Part shown: positions 19,226 through 27,529 of the stretch, piece by piece
Position numbering within the stretch: position 1 is the first letter of the stretch
How the letters are laid out: every line of letters begins with the position of its first letter
Source of the DNA: BOG-908 sp965198825
Lineage (GTDB): Bacteria > Pseudomonadota > Alphaproteobacteria > Acetobacterales > Acetobacteraceae
Assembly (NCBI GenBank): GCA_965198825.1
Contig: CBDAQB010000003.1
Span: forward strand, 1 to 64,000
Direction of reading: 5' to 3'
Length of the DNA stretch: 64,000 nucleotides
Program-made: the position numbers and the translations under genes
Notes under the pieces: model-generated
Seen by the model: only the letters and a program-made list of their open reading frames with translations
What the model was told of the DNA's origin: nothing
Databases searched by the model: none

Positions 19226-19720
19226 GTGGTCTACCTCGATAGCGGCGAATTCCGGCGGGTGCTGGGACACTATCCCACAGGCGTTTGCGCCATAACCGCC
19301 ATGAGTGGAGGACATCCGGTGGGTATGATCGTCGGCTCCTTCACATCCGTCTCGCTCGACCCGCCACTCGTCGCTTTCATGCCCGATCAGAAATCCACGA
19401 CGTGGCCGGCAATTGCAGCAGCCGGAGAGTTCTGCGTGAACGTCCTGTCAGATCGGCAATTGGCTGTCTGCCGGGCTCTGTCCGCAAAAGCGACGGATAA
19501 ATTCCAGACCCTGTCCTATCGAATGTCCGACTCCGACCTGCCGATCCTGAACGATATAGTTGCCTGGATCGATTGCGCGCTGCATGCGGTCCACGAGGCA
19601 GGCGACCATGTCATAGCGATCGGGGAGGTTCGCGCCCTTGACGTCGAACGTTCGCAGCCGCCCCTCCTTTTTTGCAGGGGTGCGTACGGCAGCTTCGCTC
19701 CCTTGGATGTCGAGAACTGA
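19226..19720 (+). CDS. flavin reductase-domain protein (reductase component of a two-component monooxygenase)
   Basis: This 164-residue protein starts at GTG with GAGGGAGA upstream. It has the flavin reductase-like pattern FRRVLGHYPTGVCAITA, 'HPVGMIVGSFTSVSLDPPLVAFMP', a SFCVNVL-like AAGEFCVNVLSDRQ strand and the closing GAYGSF motif. HpaC, HsaB and related proteins look like this and hand FMNH2 or FADH2 to acyl-CoA dehydrogenase-fold monooxygenases. The partial gene at the left edge is the natural partner, though it is 19 kb away; both have the shared operator motif upstream. The NmrA-like gene follows after 45 bases. Confidence 0.88.
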   Translation: MVYLDSGEFRRVLGHYPTGVCAITAMSGGHPVGMIVGSFTSVSLDPPLVAFMPDQKSTTWPAIAAAGEFCVNVLSDRQLAVCRALSAKATDKFQTLSYRMSDSDLPILNDIVAWIDCALHAVHEAGDHVIAIGEVRALDVERSQPPLLFCRGAYGSFAPLDVEN

Positions 19721-19765
19721 CATCGACAGCAACTGCCCTGGCGTAAGCTCCGAAGGATGTGATCA

Positions 19766-20632
19766 GTGATTCTGGTGACTGCAGCCAACGGCAATCAGGG
19801 CAAGCTATTGATACCCAGGCTTCTAGCTGCGGGAGCCGACCTTCGCGCCTGCGTCCGCTCAAACTCGTCAGCACAGGCTCTCCGCGAGGCTGGCGTAACT
19901 GACATCGTCGTGGGCGACATCACCGATCCAGAGGTGTTGGGACGCGCAATGACGGGGGTCGAGAAGGTCTATCACGTAGGACCCACCCTCAATCCGAAGG
20001 AAAGGGAAATGGGTCTTGCCGCCATTGATGCGGCATGTAAGGCCGGCGTGCAGCATTTCGTCCTAAGTTCGGTGCTTCACGCGATCATCACCGACCTCGC
20101 GCAACACGAGGTCAAACGCGATATCGAGGAGTATCTAATTAGTTCCGGACTGGAGTTCACCATTCTGCAGCCAGCCAATTTCATGCTTCCCATGCGGCTG
20201 AGGCCCGCCTTCGAGAGCGGCGTTTTTCGTCTTTCCTGGGCGCTGGATCGCTATCAGTCGTTGGTCGATCTAGGTGATGTGACGGAGGTGGCCGCGGCCG
20301 TGCTGATCGACAGCGCCCGTCATGCGGGCGCCACTTACGAACTTGTGGGGCCAGGCCGCTACACCGCACACGACCTTGCTAAAATCATCTCTGAGGTACT
20401 CGGCCGTAGAATCATGACTGAGCGGATCGACCCCGACATCTTTGTCAAACAGTATCTAGGTGTCAAAGATATAAGCGAAATCCCATACGAAGTGGGAGTG
20501 GCGCGCATGATAAGCGCCCGTTACAGTCGTTGCGATTTTATCGGTAACTCGAACGTTCTCACCTGGCTGCTTGGCCGGCGGCCAACGACGTTTGCCGAGT
20601 TCGTGTATAGGGAAATCTCGCGGTTGCAATGA
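19766..20632 (+). CDS. NmrA-like NAD(P)-binding protein (atypical SDR)
   Basis: This 288-residue protein starts at GTG (VILVTAANGNQGKLLIPRLL), with the dinucleotide-binding loop at residues 5-13. It continues with VGDITDPEVLGRAMTGVEKVYHVGP and a VQHFVLSSVLH segment. It lacks the YxxxK pair of classical SDR enzymes, as usual for the NmrA/SDR_a5 group, which includes quinone reductases and redox-sensing regulators. It follows the flavin reductase gene by 45 bases and is probably in the same transcript. A role as a quinone or enone reductase in the pathway is possible. Confidence 0.85.
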   Translation: MILVTAANGNQGKLLIPRLLAAGADLRACVRSNSSAQALREAGVTDIVVGDITDPEVLGRAMTGVEKVYHVGPTLNPKEREMGLAAIDAACKAGVQHFVLSSVLHAIITDLAQHEVKRDIEEYLISSGLEFTILQPANFMLPMRLRPAFESGVFRLSWALDRYQSLVDLGDVTEVAAAVLIDSARHAGATYELVGPGRYTAHDLAKIISEVLGRRIMTERIDPDIFVKQYLGVKDISEIPYEVGVARMISARYSRCDFIGNSNVLTWLLGRRPTTFAEFVYREISRLQ

Positions 20633-21327
20633 GCGCAGCAGGCACTCTTGCAGACTTGCAGATGGGCTCCTCGCCAGTGTATCGAGGTGGGTTACGAGAA
20701 CGCATCCACTATCTCTGCCGAGCCTCGCTGCTGAGCTGCTGATCATCGATCCTACATGCCGACGTGGGCGCGCCTGCATCTAGTTTGGATGACGGAAGAC
20801 CCAAGCGCACGCCATCTGTACGCGCCTCGCTCGCCGAAAGGGGGGAACCTGGGCGAAAGCTTGCGGCAGCCAATAGACCCTCAGGCCAGTCATCATGGTC
20901 TTATCGGGAGGAGCGTCCCGTGCGGGTTCATGGGGAGCGCGGGTGCTAGGAGGCTTGCGGCTCGCGAGCGGAGGAGAGAGAGGGCGTCATCAGCCGCGAC
21001 GTGCGTGCAGGGTGCGTGCACGCTAACCCGATCGCACTCCGCGCGGACTCGTGCATGGCCCCGAGGACCGACCACGCCCGCTTAAGTCATAGGACGGCTG
21101 GCTTCTCGACCGGGCCATCGTCCGAATAGAGAATGGCCGGTGTGCCATTGAACGGTTCCGCCTCGTCCGGCGCGCGTCTGGGTCGCACGGGCAGTCCATG
21201 CGGTTGCGGCGCGCCGGCGGCGGGGCTGCCATTTCCAGGCAGCCTGATGAAAAACATCGCGAGGCCGCGAATCCAATGGGCGTGCGGGAGGCTCTATCAA
21301 GCAAGCCAACCTACGGAGTGGACAAGT
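20633..21327. other. gene-poor span before the ECF sigma operon
   Basis: The 695 bases show no supported gene. Plus-strand frames at 20756-21085 and minus-strand frames at 21023-21304 are rich in Arg, Pro and Ser, as expected of non-coding frames in GC-rich DNA. The right end must hold the promoter of the sigma-factor operon that starts at 21328. Confidence 0.45.
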
Positions 21328-21531
21328 ATGCCGAAGAATTTGCCCAGTTGGGAACGGGCGCTACGGATTTGCTGTGGCGCCGCGCTCGTCGCGATCGGGC
21401 TCCTCATGTTCCCAACTAGCTGGACTGGGTATGGCCTCGCTTGCGTGGGCTTCGTTCTGCTCGCAACGGGCGCTGCGGCATTCTGCCCCATGTGCGCGAT
21501 CTCGGGCAGGCGACGCCTCGATGCGCGATGA
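21328..21531 (+). CDS. small DUF2892-like inner-membrane protein
   Basis: This 67-residue protein starts at an ATG preceded by CGGAG. It has two hydrophobic segments (residues about 10-27 and 33-50) and ends with FCPMCAISGRRRLDAR. The pattern 'FCPxxAxxG' after two membrane helices is that of DUF2892 (YgaP-type) membrane proteins. Its stop codon overlaps the start of the sigma-factor gene by an ATGA. A longer frame starting further upstream lacks a ribosome site and membrane-protein character in its first part. It may sense or anchor something at the membrane for the sigma factor. Confidence 0.72.
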   Translation: MPKNLPSWERALRICCGAALVAIGLLMFPTSWTGYGLACVGFVLLATGAAAFCPMCAISGRRRLDAR

Positions 21532-22058
21532 CCACGCGGCCCACGGGACCGGTTTCGGCCGTGCTGCTGACCGCGGCGCAGTCGGGCGATCCGCAGGCAC
21601 TCACCCGTCTCCTACAGGTGGCACAGCCGGACATCCGCCGCTATGCACGGCGCAACTGCCGCAACGCGAGCGACATCGACGACGCGCTGCAGGAAACCCT
21701 AATCCTGCTTTACCGCAGGATCGGGTCACTGCGAGCGGTCGAGTCCTTTTCATACTGGCTGTTCAGGGTCGTCGACAGGGTCTGCCTCCGGCTCGGGCGC
21801 CGGCTGCTCGGAGTGCGGACCGCCATCGATGAACTCGAAGACCATGTCCTTGCCGTCACAGACGACGCGTCGATGCGGATGGACCTGGTGTCCGCCATCG
21901 AGTCACTGCCGCAGCACTACCGTGACGTGATCGTCCTGCGCGACGTCAACGAGCTCACAGTCGATGAGATAGCGCAGCAACTGTCCGTCACCCGGCCCAC
22001 GGTGAAGGCGCGGCTGCACCGGGCCCGGCAGCTCGTCCGAGAGTACATCCTCAAATGA
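21528..22058 (+). CDS. ECF-type sigma-70 family RNA polymerase sigma factor
   Basis: The product has 176 residues. Region 2 is seen at DIDDALQETLILLYRRIGSL, and region 4 at LPQHYRDVIVLRDVNELTVDEIAQQLSVTRPTVKARLHRAR (read in parts). The start at 21528 overlaps the previous stop (ATGA); an upstream in-frame ATG at 21441 lies inside the preceding gene and is less likely. No classical zinc-binding anti-sigma gene (HxxxCxxC) follows. Instead two small membrane proteins with a CPMC motif flank it and could take the anti-sigma role. Confidence 0.9.
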   Translation: MTTRPTGPVSAVLLTAAQSGDPQALTRLLQVAQPDIRRYARRNCRNASDIDDALQETLILLYRRIGSLRAVESFSYWLFRVVDRVCLRLGRRLLGVRTAIDELEDHVLAVTDDASMRMDLVSAIESLPQHYRDVIVLRDVNELTVDEIAQQLSVTRPTVKARLHRARQLVREYILK

Positions 22059-22072
22059 CCAAGGAGACCTCC

Positions 22073-22351
22073 ATGTTCGCCAGCCGTACGCTTGTGGAAC
22101 ACCTCGTGCGGGGCCTTGCTGCCGTGCTGGCGATTACGACAGCCGCAACTTTACCCGCGATTGCACCCGCCTGGATTTCGATGCCTGCCATCGTTCTTCT
22201 GGGAGGCTCGGCGCTGGTGCTCCTTCGTGGTTGCCCGATGTGCTGGACGATCGGTCTCGTGGAGACGCTCAGCGGGGGTCGCCCGTCTTGCGAAACGTGC
22301 GCACCAGCCGCCGGGGATCCGGATCGCGGAGACCGTGGACCCCGAGCATGA
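22073..22351 (+). CDS. small cysteine-containing membrane protein, DUF2892-like
   Basis: The ATG at 22073 has AAGGAG seven bases upstream and is preferred over the ATG at 22055, which overlaps the sigma-factor stop. The 92-residue product has two membrane helices (about residues 13-34 and 36-51) followed by RGCPMCWTIGLVETL and a second pair in SCETC. Four cysteines in two CxxC pairs suggest metal binding or a redox switch. It shares the CPMC motif with the 67-residue protein at the head of the operon. It may be an anti-sigma or sensing partner; that is inference. Confidence 0.7.
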   Translation: MFASRTLVEHLVRGLAAVLAITTAATLPAIAPAWISMPAIVLLGGSALVLLRGCPMCWTIGLVETLSGGRPSCETCAPAAGDPDRGDRGPRA

Positions 22352-23058
22352 CAACGTTCGTGATGGTGGCTGGCGCGTTCCATGGCGCTTGGGCATGGGA
22401 AAGGGTTCAGCGCCTGCTTGAGGCCGAAGGACATGCTGCCCATGCTGTCGATCTGACTGGGCAAGGCGCGAAGACCGAGCTCGCAACGCCCCAAACCAAC
22501 CTGTCAACGCATATCGGCGACGTCGTTAAGGTGATCGAGGGCGAGAACTTGCATGACGTGGTGCTGGTCGGGCACCGCTACTCAGGCATGGTGGTCACCG
22601 GCGCTGCTGACAAGCTGAGCGGCCGGGTCGCCCACATCGTCTATACCGACGCCACGGTGCCGGCGGACGGCATGTCGGCTGCGGACTACGCGGGCCCGGC
22701 TCTGACGCAAGCGAGCCTGGCGGCGGCGAATGGCGATTGGCAGGTCGGCAATTTCTTCCCGATGTCTAAGTTCGGGCCGTTCGCGGACGCCGACGCGCAA
22801 GAACGCTTCACCGCGAAGCTGGTGAAGCACCCGATGGCGAGTTTTTTCGAGAAAATTCGCCTCCAGAACCCGCCCGTGGCGCGCCGCACGTTCGTCCGCT
22901 CGACGCTCGATCCGATGGCTCTGTTCGACAGCTTCGCCGCCAACGCGAAGGCCTCGCCAGACTGGGACTACTACGAGATCAGAACAGGTCACGACGCGAT
23001 GCTGACCGCGCCCGATGAACTCGCTGCCATTCTCCGCTCGGTGAGGCCGCCGGATTGA
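22348..23058 (+). CDS. alpha/beta-hydrolase-fold protein with Arg at the nucleophile position
   Basis: The start at 22348 overlaps the preceding stop by ATGA. The 236-residue product matches the plant-esterase-like alpha/beta hydrolase group (MeSA esterase, hydroxynitrile lyase, EstC type): FVMVAGAFHGAWAWERV, the HAVDLTGQG loop and a final TGHDAMLTAPDELA with the catalytic His. The nucleophile elbow normally reads GHSYGG; here it reads GHRYSG, with Arg77 in place of Ser. A conventional serine-hydrolase mechanism would be lost. Co-expression with an ECF sigma factor may point to a binding or signalling role. Confidence 0.85.
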   Translation: MTTFVMVAGAFHGAWAWERVQRLLEAEGHAAHAVDLTGQGAKTELATPQTNLSTHIGDVVKVIEGENLHDVVLVGHRYSGMVVTGAADKLSGRVAHIVYTDATVPADGMSAADYAGPALTQASLAAANGDWQVGNFFPMSKFGPFADADAQERFTAKLVKHPMASFFEKIRLQNPPVARRTFVRSTLDPMALFDSFAANAKASPDWDYYEIRTGHDAMLTAPDELAAILRSVRPPD

Positions 23059-23185
23059 ACGGCCATCCCTGGCGAGGACGACAATTGGCACCTCGCCGCG
23101 GTCGGTTCGGTTCTGCGACGACGGGCTCGCGTCCCGGTTCTGGGCCACCTCCCCGGCTGCCACGAACCTGATGACTACTGTGATC

Positions 23186-23638
23186 CTATGTCTCGTTGCG
23201 TGGACTGTTCACGAGGTCGAAGACCAGGGCGGCCAGCATGCGGTCCTCCGAAAAGCTTCGGTCGTCGGACCTCCCCATCAGGTCGCCGTCGTCCCACGCC
23301 AGGAAGGCCGCGGCGCGCGCCCGATGTCCCGCCAGGCTGGTCGCGGGCGTTTCCACGATCCGTCTCAAGACTGCCCTGGTCGAACGAAACGCAGCGTTCG
23401 ATTGCCGGTCGACCTCGCCCTCGTTGAGGTCGGGTCCGATCTTCCGAGCCAGCTCCGCCCTGCGCTGTTCAAGCTGCACGTATCGCCGACATGCCGCTAC
23501 GAGTGCACCGTCCGGGTCGTCCGGAACGGTGAGCGACCCTGTCAGTACGCTCCCCAACGCGGCGACGGCCGCCGCCGTCGGATCAGGCACGATGAACCGA
23601 CGGCGTGACCTGGGCACGTGCTCCCCTGGATCGGTCAT
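23186..23638 (-). CDS. hypothetical protein, helical
   Basis: This 150-residue protein has no recognised family. It starts with a basic segment (RSRRRFIVPDPTAAAVAALG), then a predicted helical stretch with the pattern ACRRYVQLEQRRAELARKIGPDLNEGEVDRQ and a later RAVLRRIVETPATSLAGHRARAAAF. The amino-acid balance is protein-like. It is convergent with the hydrolase gene and divergent from the XRE regulator. Such short helical proteins with 'Y..LE..R' patterns are common in alphaproteobacterial accessory DNA. The function is unknown. Confidence 0.6.
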   Translation of the reverse strand: MTDPGEHVPRSRRRFIVPDPTAAAVAALGSVLTGSLTVPDDPDGALVAACRRYVQLEQRRAELARKIGPDLNEGEVDRQSNAAFRSTRAVLRRIVETPATSLAGHRARAAAFLAWDDGDLMGRSDDRSFSEDRMLAALVFDLVNSPRNET

Positions 23639-23775
23639 TGGAAAACCCCATCAGCAAGCCTGGTGCCAGCCCCGATCGGCCGCCTGTCGGGTCACGAAGC
23701 GACGCGTTCTGGCCGCGACATGATTTTACCTATATAGTTGGTAAGCGTCGGCGCTGTAAAGCCCGATGATGGGGT

Positions 23776-24054
23776 ATGACGCCCGGAGCATTGGTAGGCC
23801 TGAATCTCGCGCGAATCCGACGCGAGAAGGGTCTCACCCAGGAGCGGCTGGAGGAGCTCTCCGAAGTGAGCCAGCAATATCTCAGCGGATTGGAAGCCGG
23901 GACGGTCAATCCGACCGTCGTGATCGTGCTGCGCTTGGCGAGGGCCATGGGTGTCCGAAGCGCGGATTTGATGGCGGGACTGGACGAGCTCACCGTCCTC
24001 CCGATGAAGAAGCCCAGGAAACCTCGCGGGACGGCGCCAAGGCGGGTGTCCTGA
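23776..24054 (+). CDS. XRE-family helix-turn-helix regulator
   Basis: This 92-residue protein has a Cro/C1-type HTH at residues 6-62: LNLARIRREKGLTQERLEELS followed by QQYLSGLEAGTVNPTV, and LARAMGVRSADLM. It has a short basic tail and no effector domain. It precedes the hypothetical gene at 24197 by about 140 bases and may regulate it. Confidence 0.88.
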   Translation: MTPGALVGLNLARIRREKGLTQERLEELSEVSQQYLSGLEAGTVNPTVVIVLRLARAMGVRSADLMAGLDELTVLPMKKPRKPRGTAPRRVS

Positions 24055-24196
24055 GACGATGGCCCAAGCGGTTCGGCATGCGATGCGCCGACGCATCGAC
24101 AAACGATGCAGTCTGCAGCGTCGCGAATTTAACGCCGACCGTGTTATGCAGCAAGGCGGGCCGCTGCGATTCGGGCCCGCAAACAGGAGCAGTCCG

Positions 24197-24781
24197 ATGC
24201 CGAAGCTCGCGGTCGACAGATCAATGCCTGTCCGCTTCGTAGCTCCTTGGGGCGCGACTGGACTATGCCACGTCACGCACCGGCGCGAGGGTGACCGCAT
24301 CCTGTTCGCGCTCGGTCACGTCAATCCGGGCCGCGGATTGTCGCACACGAACTGCATCGAGTCCGTCGCGCCCGCCATGTGGCAGCGCTACTACCCGTTG
24401 GATCCGTTCGAAAGCATTGCGTGGCTGGATGCGGCCTGGGTTCCCGACCACGGCGGGTGCCTGGAGGTGACCCGCGTGGCGTTCCCGGATGAGGACCACG
24501 TCGAATTCAGCGGCTCCGTGGACGACATACCCGAGGACTTCATCGAGGCCATGAAAGCCGATATCGTTGGACCGGCTAGGGCAAGCAGCACGCCGTTGAG
24601 GCGGTCGCACGTGCCGATCCCCGAAGATGGGGCCGACCAACTCGCTTTCGGCGCGAAGATCGATGCAGTCCTCAGAACGAAGGGCATCAAGCCACGGAGG
24701 ATGCATAAGGCGACATTCGTCATTGATGGTCGAAGGCACACGAAGCCGTTCGCGGTCATTGACCGCAGTCAAGCTACTTGA
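24197..24781 (+). CDS. hypothetical protein with a C-terminal basic segment
   Basis: The ATG at 24197 is chosen because AGGAG lies at 24184-24188; the frame is open upstream to 24059. The 194-residue product starts MPKLAVDRSMPVRFVAPWG and has a compact middle (HVTHRREGDRILFALGHVNPGRGLSH), an acidic stretch (DEDHVEFSGSVDDIPEDF) and a lysine/arginine-rich end (KGIKPRRMHKATFVIDGRRHTKPF). No family was recognised. It follows an XRE regulator gene in the same direction. Confidence 0.6.
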   Translation: MPKLAVDRSMPVRFVAPWGATGLCHVTHRREGDRILFALGHVNPGRGLSHTNCIESVAPAMWQRYYPLDPFESIAWLDAAWVPDHGGCLEVTRVAFPDEDHVEFSGSVDDIPEDFIEAMKADIVGPARASSTPLRRSHVPIPEDGADQLAFGAKIDAVLRTKGIKPRRMHKATFVIDGRRHTKPFAVIDRSQAT

Positions 24782-26009
24782 TGAGACCCATCGCCCCGCA
24801 AGCGTTAATTCGGGCACTTGTCGTGCGGTGCACTCCAGCGGAGTCGGCGAATGCTCTTGCGGGCCGCGACGATTGGAGGAGCGGTGGCGTGAATGAGCTC
24901 AGGGGCGAAGTGGGCAGCTTCCAATCCGGAGGTGCCTGAGCTCGGCCGTGGCACCGTTGAAGGATTGGTTGCGCACGCATCTCGCCGTCCTTACTCGTCA
25001 CGAGCGGATGCTGGTGGACCCGGCCGTGCGCCGCCTGATGATCTCGGCGGGGCTGACCACCGCCTGACCGGGTCACGCCCGCCTTCCGCAGTACGATCCG
25101 TTCGGGAGACCGGATCGTACTACGAACCCGGCGCCCAAACACCAGACTTCCAGCCGCGCAAATCGCCCAATCGCATCCTTGGGACGTTGACCCGAGAAGC
25201 GGCGGTTCCGCCGTTCCCAACCGGATCAGGGCGCGCGGATTTGAACGACATCACGCCGCGCAGTGGGAAGCGCGTCGGGTAATCGAAGTCCGGGTCCTGC
25301 ACCGCGGTCTCGTAGATCGCCTCGGGGATGACCGTTGCCTCGTGTCGATATGCGGGAAGCCGGGCGCGGGAGACATGCCGGGCGCAGTTTGATCACCGGA
25401 GACTTCATCACGTGGGGACCTGTCAACGCCTCCTCTCAATGACCGGCTTGCCGAGCGTGGCGCCGATTGATGGTGTTGCCGCGCCGCCGCTGGCGCGCTG
25501 GCTGCTCTGCCGTGACGAACCGCCGATGCAGGCGCTTGGCGCGGATGGTCATCGCTCCACGGTGGATCTGCTTCCGACGCCTTCGCTTAATCGCCGAATA
25601 GAGGCTTGCGGGCAGCTAAAGTTTTGCGACCGCTGCGTCTGGGTGCGGCCGCTACGCGCCGCTCGCATGTGGCGGCTGTGGACGAGCTTGCGGGACGGAC
25701 CGGCAAAGTCACCAACGTCCAACTCATCCTCGCTGCTTCTGACACATCTGGCCGATTCCGGACTGGCAGGTTCAAGGCGGCATCAATGAGAAAGCTGCCG
25801 TTCATATGGACCAGAGGCTGTTATCGGTATCGACCAAAGTCGGGCATCGGACCGACCCCGAAGGTGAGCTAGGACGCTGACGTTCAATGTCCGTCCAGTT
25901 CCAGCAGCAATCCGGTCCCCCCGCTGGTTTTCCGGTATAATCCTGATAGCCTTGGACAGCTGTGCCAGGACGTCTTCGTCCAAACACACACCCGAGGATT
26001 AGGAAAGCT
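24782..26009. other. long gene-poor span with a perfect inverted repeat
   Basis: In 1.2 kb no gene of known type is seen. A short frame ending at about 25069 reads KDWLRTHLAVLTRHERMLVD and then a stop, and may be a gene remnant. A perfect 11-base inverted repeat lies at 25090-25121. Frames between 25300 and 25960 are not family-like. The right end carries the upstream region of the small gene at 26010. Confidence 0.4.
25090..25121. repeat. perfect 11-bp inverted repeat with a 10-base loop
   Basis: The left arm AGTACGATCCG (25090-25100) and right arm CGGATCGTACT (25111-25121) are exact reverse complements, separated by TTCGGGAGAC. No T-run follows on either strand, so it is not a classic intrinsic terminator. 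It could be a dimeric-regulator site or a structured RNA element. Confidence 0.55.
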
Positions 26010-26240
26010 ATGCACGATAAGGCAGTGACCTTCGAGCGCATCAATAATGGCGGTCAGGTTTTCCTGAGCGATGGCACGGTCTGGCGGGTCGCCACTAAGT
26101 TTTTCGAGACGTCGCGCTCCTGGAAGCAGGGCGAACGCATCCGAGTGTCGGGTAGTCAGAGCCCTACGCATCCTAATCTGCTCATCAACGAGGACCGGTC
26201 CGAGCTGGCCCTGGTTGTATTAAGTAGCGGATGCATATGA
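26010..26240 (+). CDS. hypothetical small protein upstream of a QxK-motif protein
   Basis: The ATG at 26010 has AGGAAAG directly upstream. The 76-residue product starts MHDKAVTFERINNGGQVFLSDGTVW and reads like a small beta-barrel: alternating strands, an 'WKQGERIRVSGSQ' turn and LLINEDRSELALVVL. No family was recognised. Its stop at 26238-26240 is six bases before the next ATG, and both frames are in register, so the two genes may be a translationally coupled pair. Base composition is more AT-rich than in neighbouring genes, consistent with transfer. Confidence 0.6.
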   Translation: MHDKAVTFERINNGGQVFLSDGTVWRVATKFFETSRSWKQGERIRVSGSQSPTHPNLLINEDRSELALVVLSSGCI

Positions 26241-26246
26241 CCGTTC

Positions 26247-27299
26247 ATGTTCGTCCATCTCGGCTCAACTGAAGGGGCCCTTATCGATCGCTATATCAAT
26301 CGCCATTGTAAAAATCCAAGTAGCTACGCAGAGCTAAGCCAATTGCATCAGTTGTTCACGTTGCGGTCCCGCAGGACGTTGGAACTACTGCTCAACCGCT
26401 CTCTACAGCGTGCCGGTCGACCAGCTGTATGTGACGTTCAGCTTGGCTGGATCGACAAGATACCGATTGCGCGGTCCCCCAAGCTGAGCAAAGGAACGGA
26501 GCTCGGCGATGCCATCCTTTTCGCCTACGACGAGAGGCGCGATTGGAATGGCAAACTTCTTACCGGAAGTGCCCGAGCTGTCATTTTGCAAGCAAAGGTT
26601 GCTAGATCCACATTCCAGCTTGGGACACCCTCGGTCCCCATTGGAACGGGCGAATCCTCAAGGAACGAGTTCGCGTTACTTTCAAGATGGCCGAAATTCG
26701 ATTTGTATGAGACAGCCGGCAACGCGTCGGCTTGCCTGCCGAGCGTCACTGTGCAGGCAAGCTCAGTCCCGCCGTCCGAGGCTTGGTTCATCGCAGCGCC
26801 GGGCCGTGCTTTGTCCGCTTCGGCTCAGCCAAGCTGGCCGTGCTGGTGGATGGCGGGAAAGCCGCATCCGACTGCGGGATGTGCAACTACGATCGGAGAA
26901 CTTCTTGTCGGGTTCCTCGCTCCATCGTCTTCTACGCTGATGGTCGGCACCCCGTTCACACGACAGATGGCGCTGGCGCCAATGGGCACAGCCGGTCCCC
27001 CTGCCGATTGGAGTGGTCTTTGCAACGAGGTTCAAAGAATTCTACGAAAATATCAAGCGCCACCGAATCTTTTCGGGCCTTCCCAACCGCGCCTCTACTC
27101 GATTCCCTTGTGGGCTCAGCTTTTCATTGGCCTGGACCCGTCAGCACGGAACTTGATCATGGATGCGATCGCTGGCAGACATGGCTCTTGCAGTCTTTGC
27201 CACGATCCATCTCTGTACCCTCCTGCGCCGAAGTTGAAGGGAAAGGTTAAGAGGATCTTTGTGGTAACGGTGACCGTTTCACGCTTTGGCGAAGACTGA
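26247..27299 (+). CDS. hypothetical protein with a PD-(D/E)XK-like (QxK) signature
   Basis: This 350-residue protein has no close family by eye. At residues about 85-118 it shows ELGDAILF and, about 25 residues on, AVILQAKVA. An acidic GD on one strand and QxK on a following strand is the arrangement of the Mrr-type branch of PD-(D/E)XK nuclease-fold proteins. A C-terminal CSLC pair follows. No strong ribosome site precedes the ATG; coupling with the 76-residue protein upstream is likely. Codon use is more AT-rich than the surroundings. A nuclease or nucleic-acid-binding role, perhaps in defence, is possible; the fold call needs a profile search. Confidence 0.6.
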   Translation: MFVHLGSTEGALIDRYINRHCKNPSSYAELSQLHQLFTLRSRRTLELLLNRSLQRAGRPAVCDVQLGWIDKIPIARSPKLSKGTELGDAILFAYDERRDWNGKLLTGSARAVILQAKVARSTFQLGTPSVPIGTGESSRNEFALLSRWPKFDLYETAGNASACLPSVTVQASSVPPSEAWFIAAPGRALSASAQPSWPCWWMAGKPHPTAGCATTIGELLVGFLAPSSSTLMVGTPFTRQMALAPMGTAGPPADWSGLCNEVQRILRKYQAPPNLFGPSQPRLYSIPLWAQLFIGLDPSARNLIMDAIAGRHGSCSLCHDPSLYPPAPKLKGKVKRIFVVTVTVSRFGED

Positions 27300-27529
27300 G
27301 CTGCAGTTTTGGCTTCAAGCGACGGTTGTGGGTTAAGTCGCGATGACGGCTCAATGTCTTGTTTTCATCGTATCCTCAGGAAGGAGACAGGCAGAAGCCC
27401 ACCACGTCTCGCCGGTCGGGTCTCGCCAGCAGCGCGCGCCGTCACACTGATCGAACGGCGGCTTTCGAGAGCGGACTTTATCCGGCTTAATGGCGCCAAA
27501 TGGCGCACAGCAGTCTTGAACTGTCGCAG

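Noticed and set aside
20756..21085. 109-residue plus-strand frame before the sigma operon
   Set aside because: No ribosome site and a composition expected by chance in GC-rich DNA.
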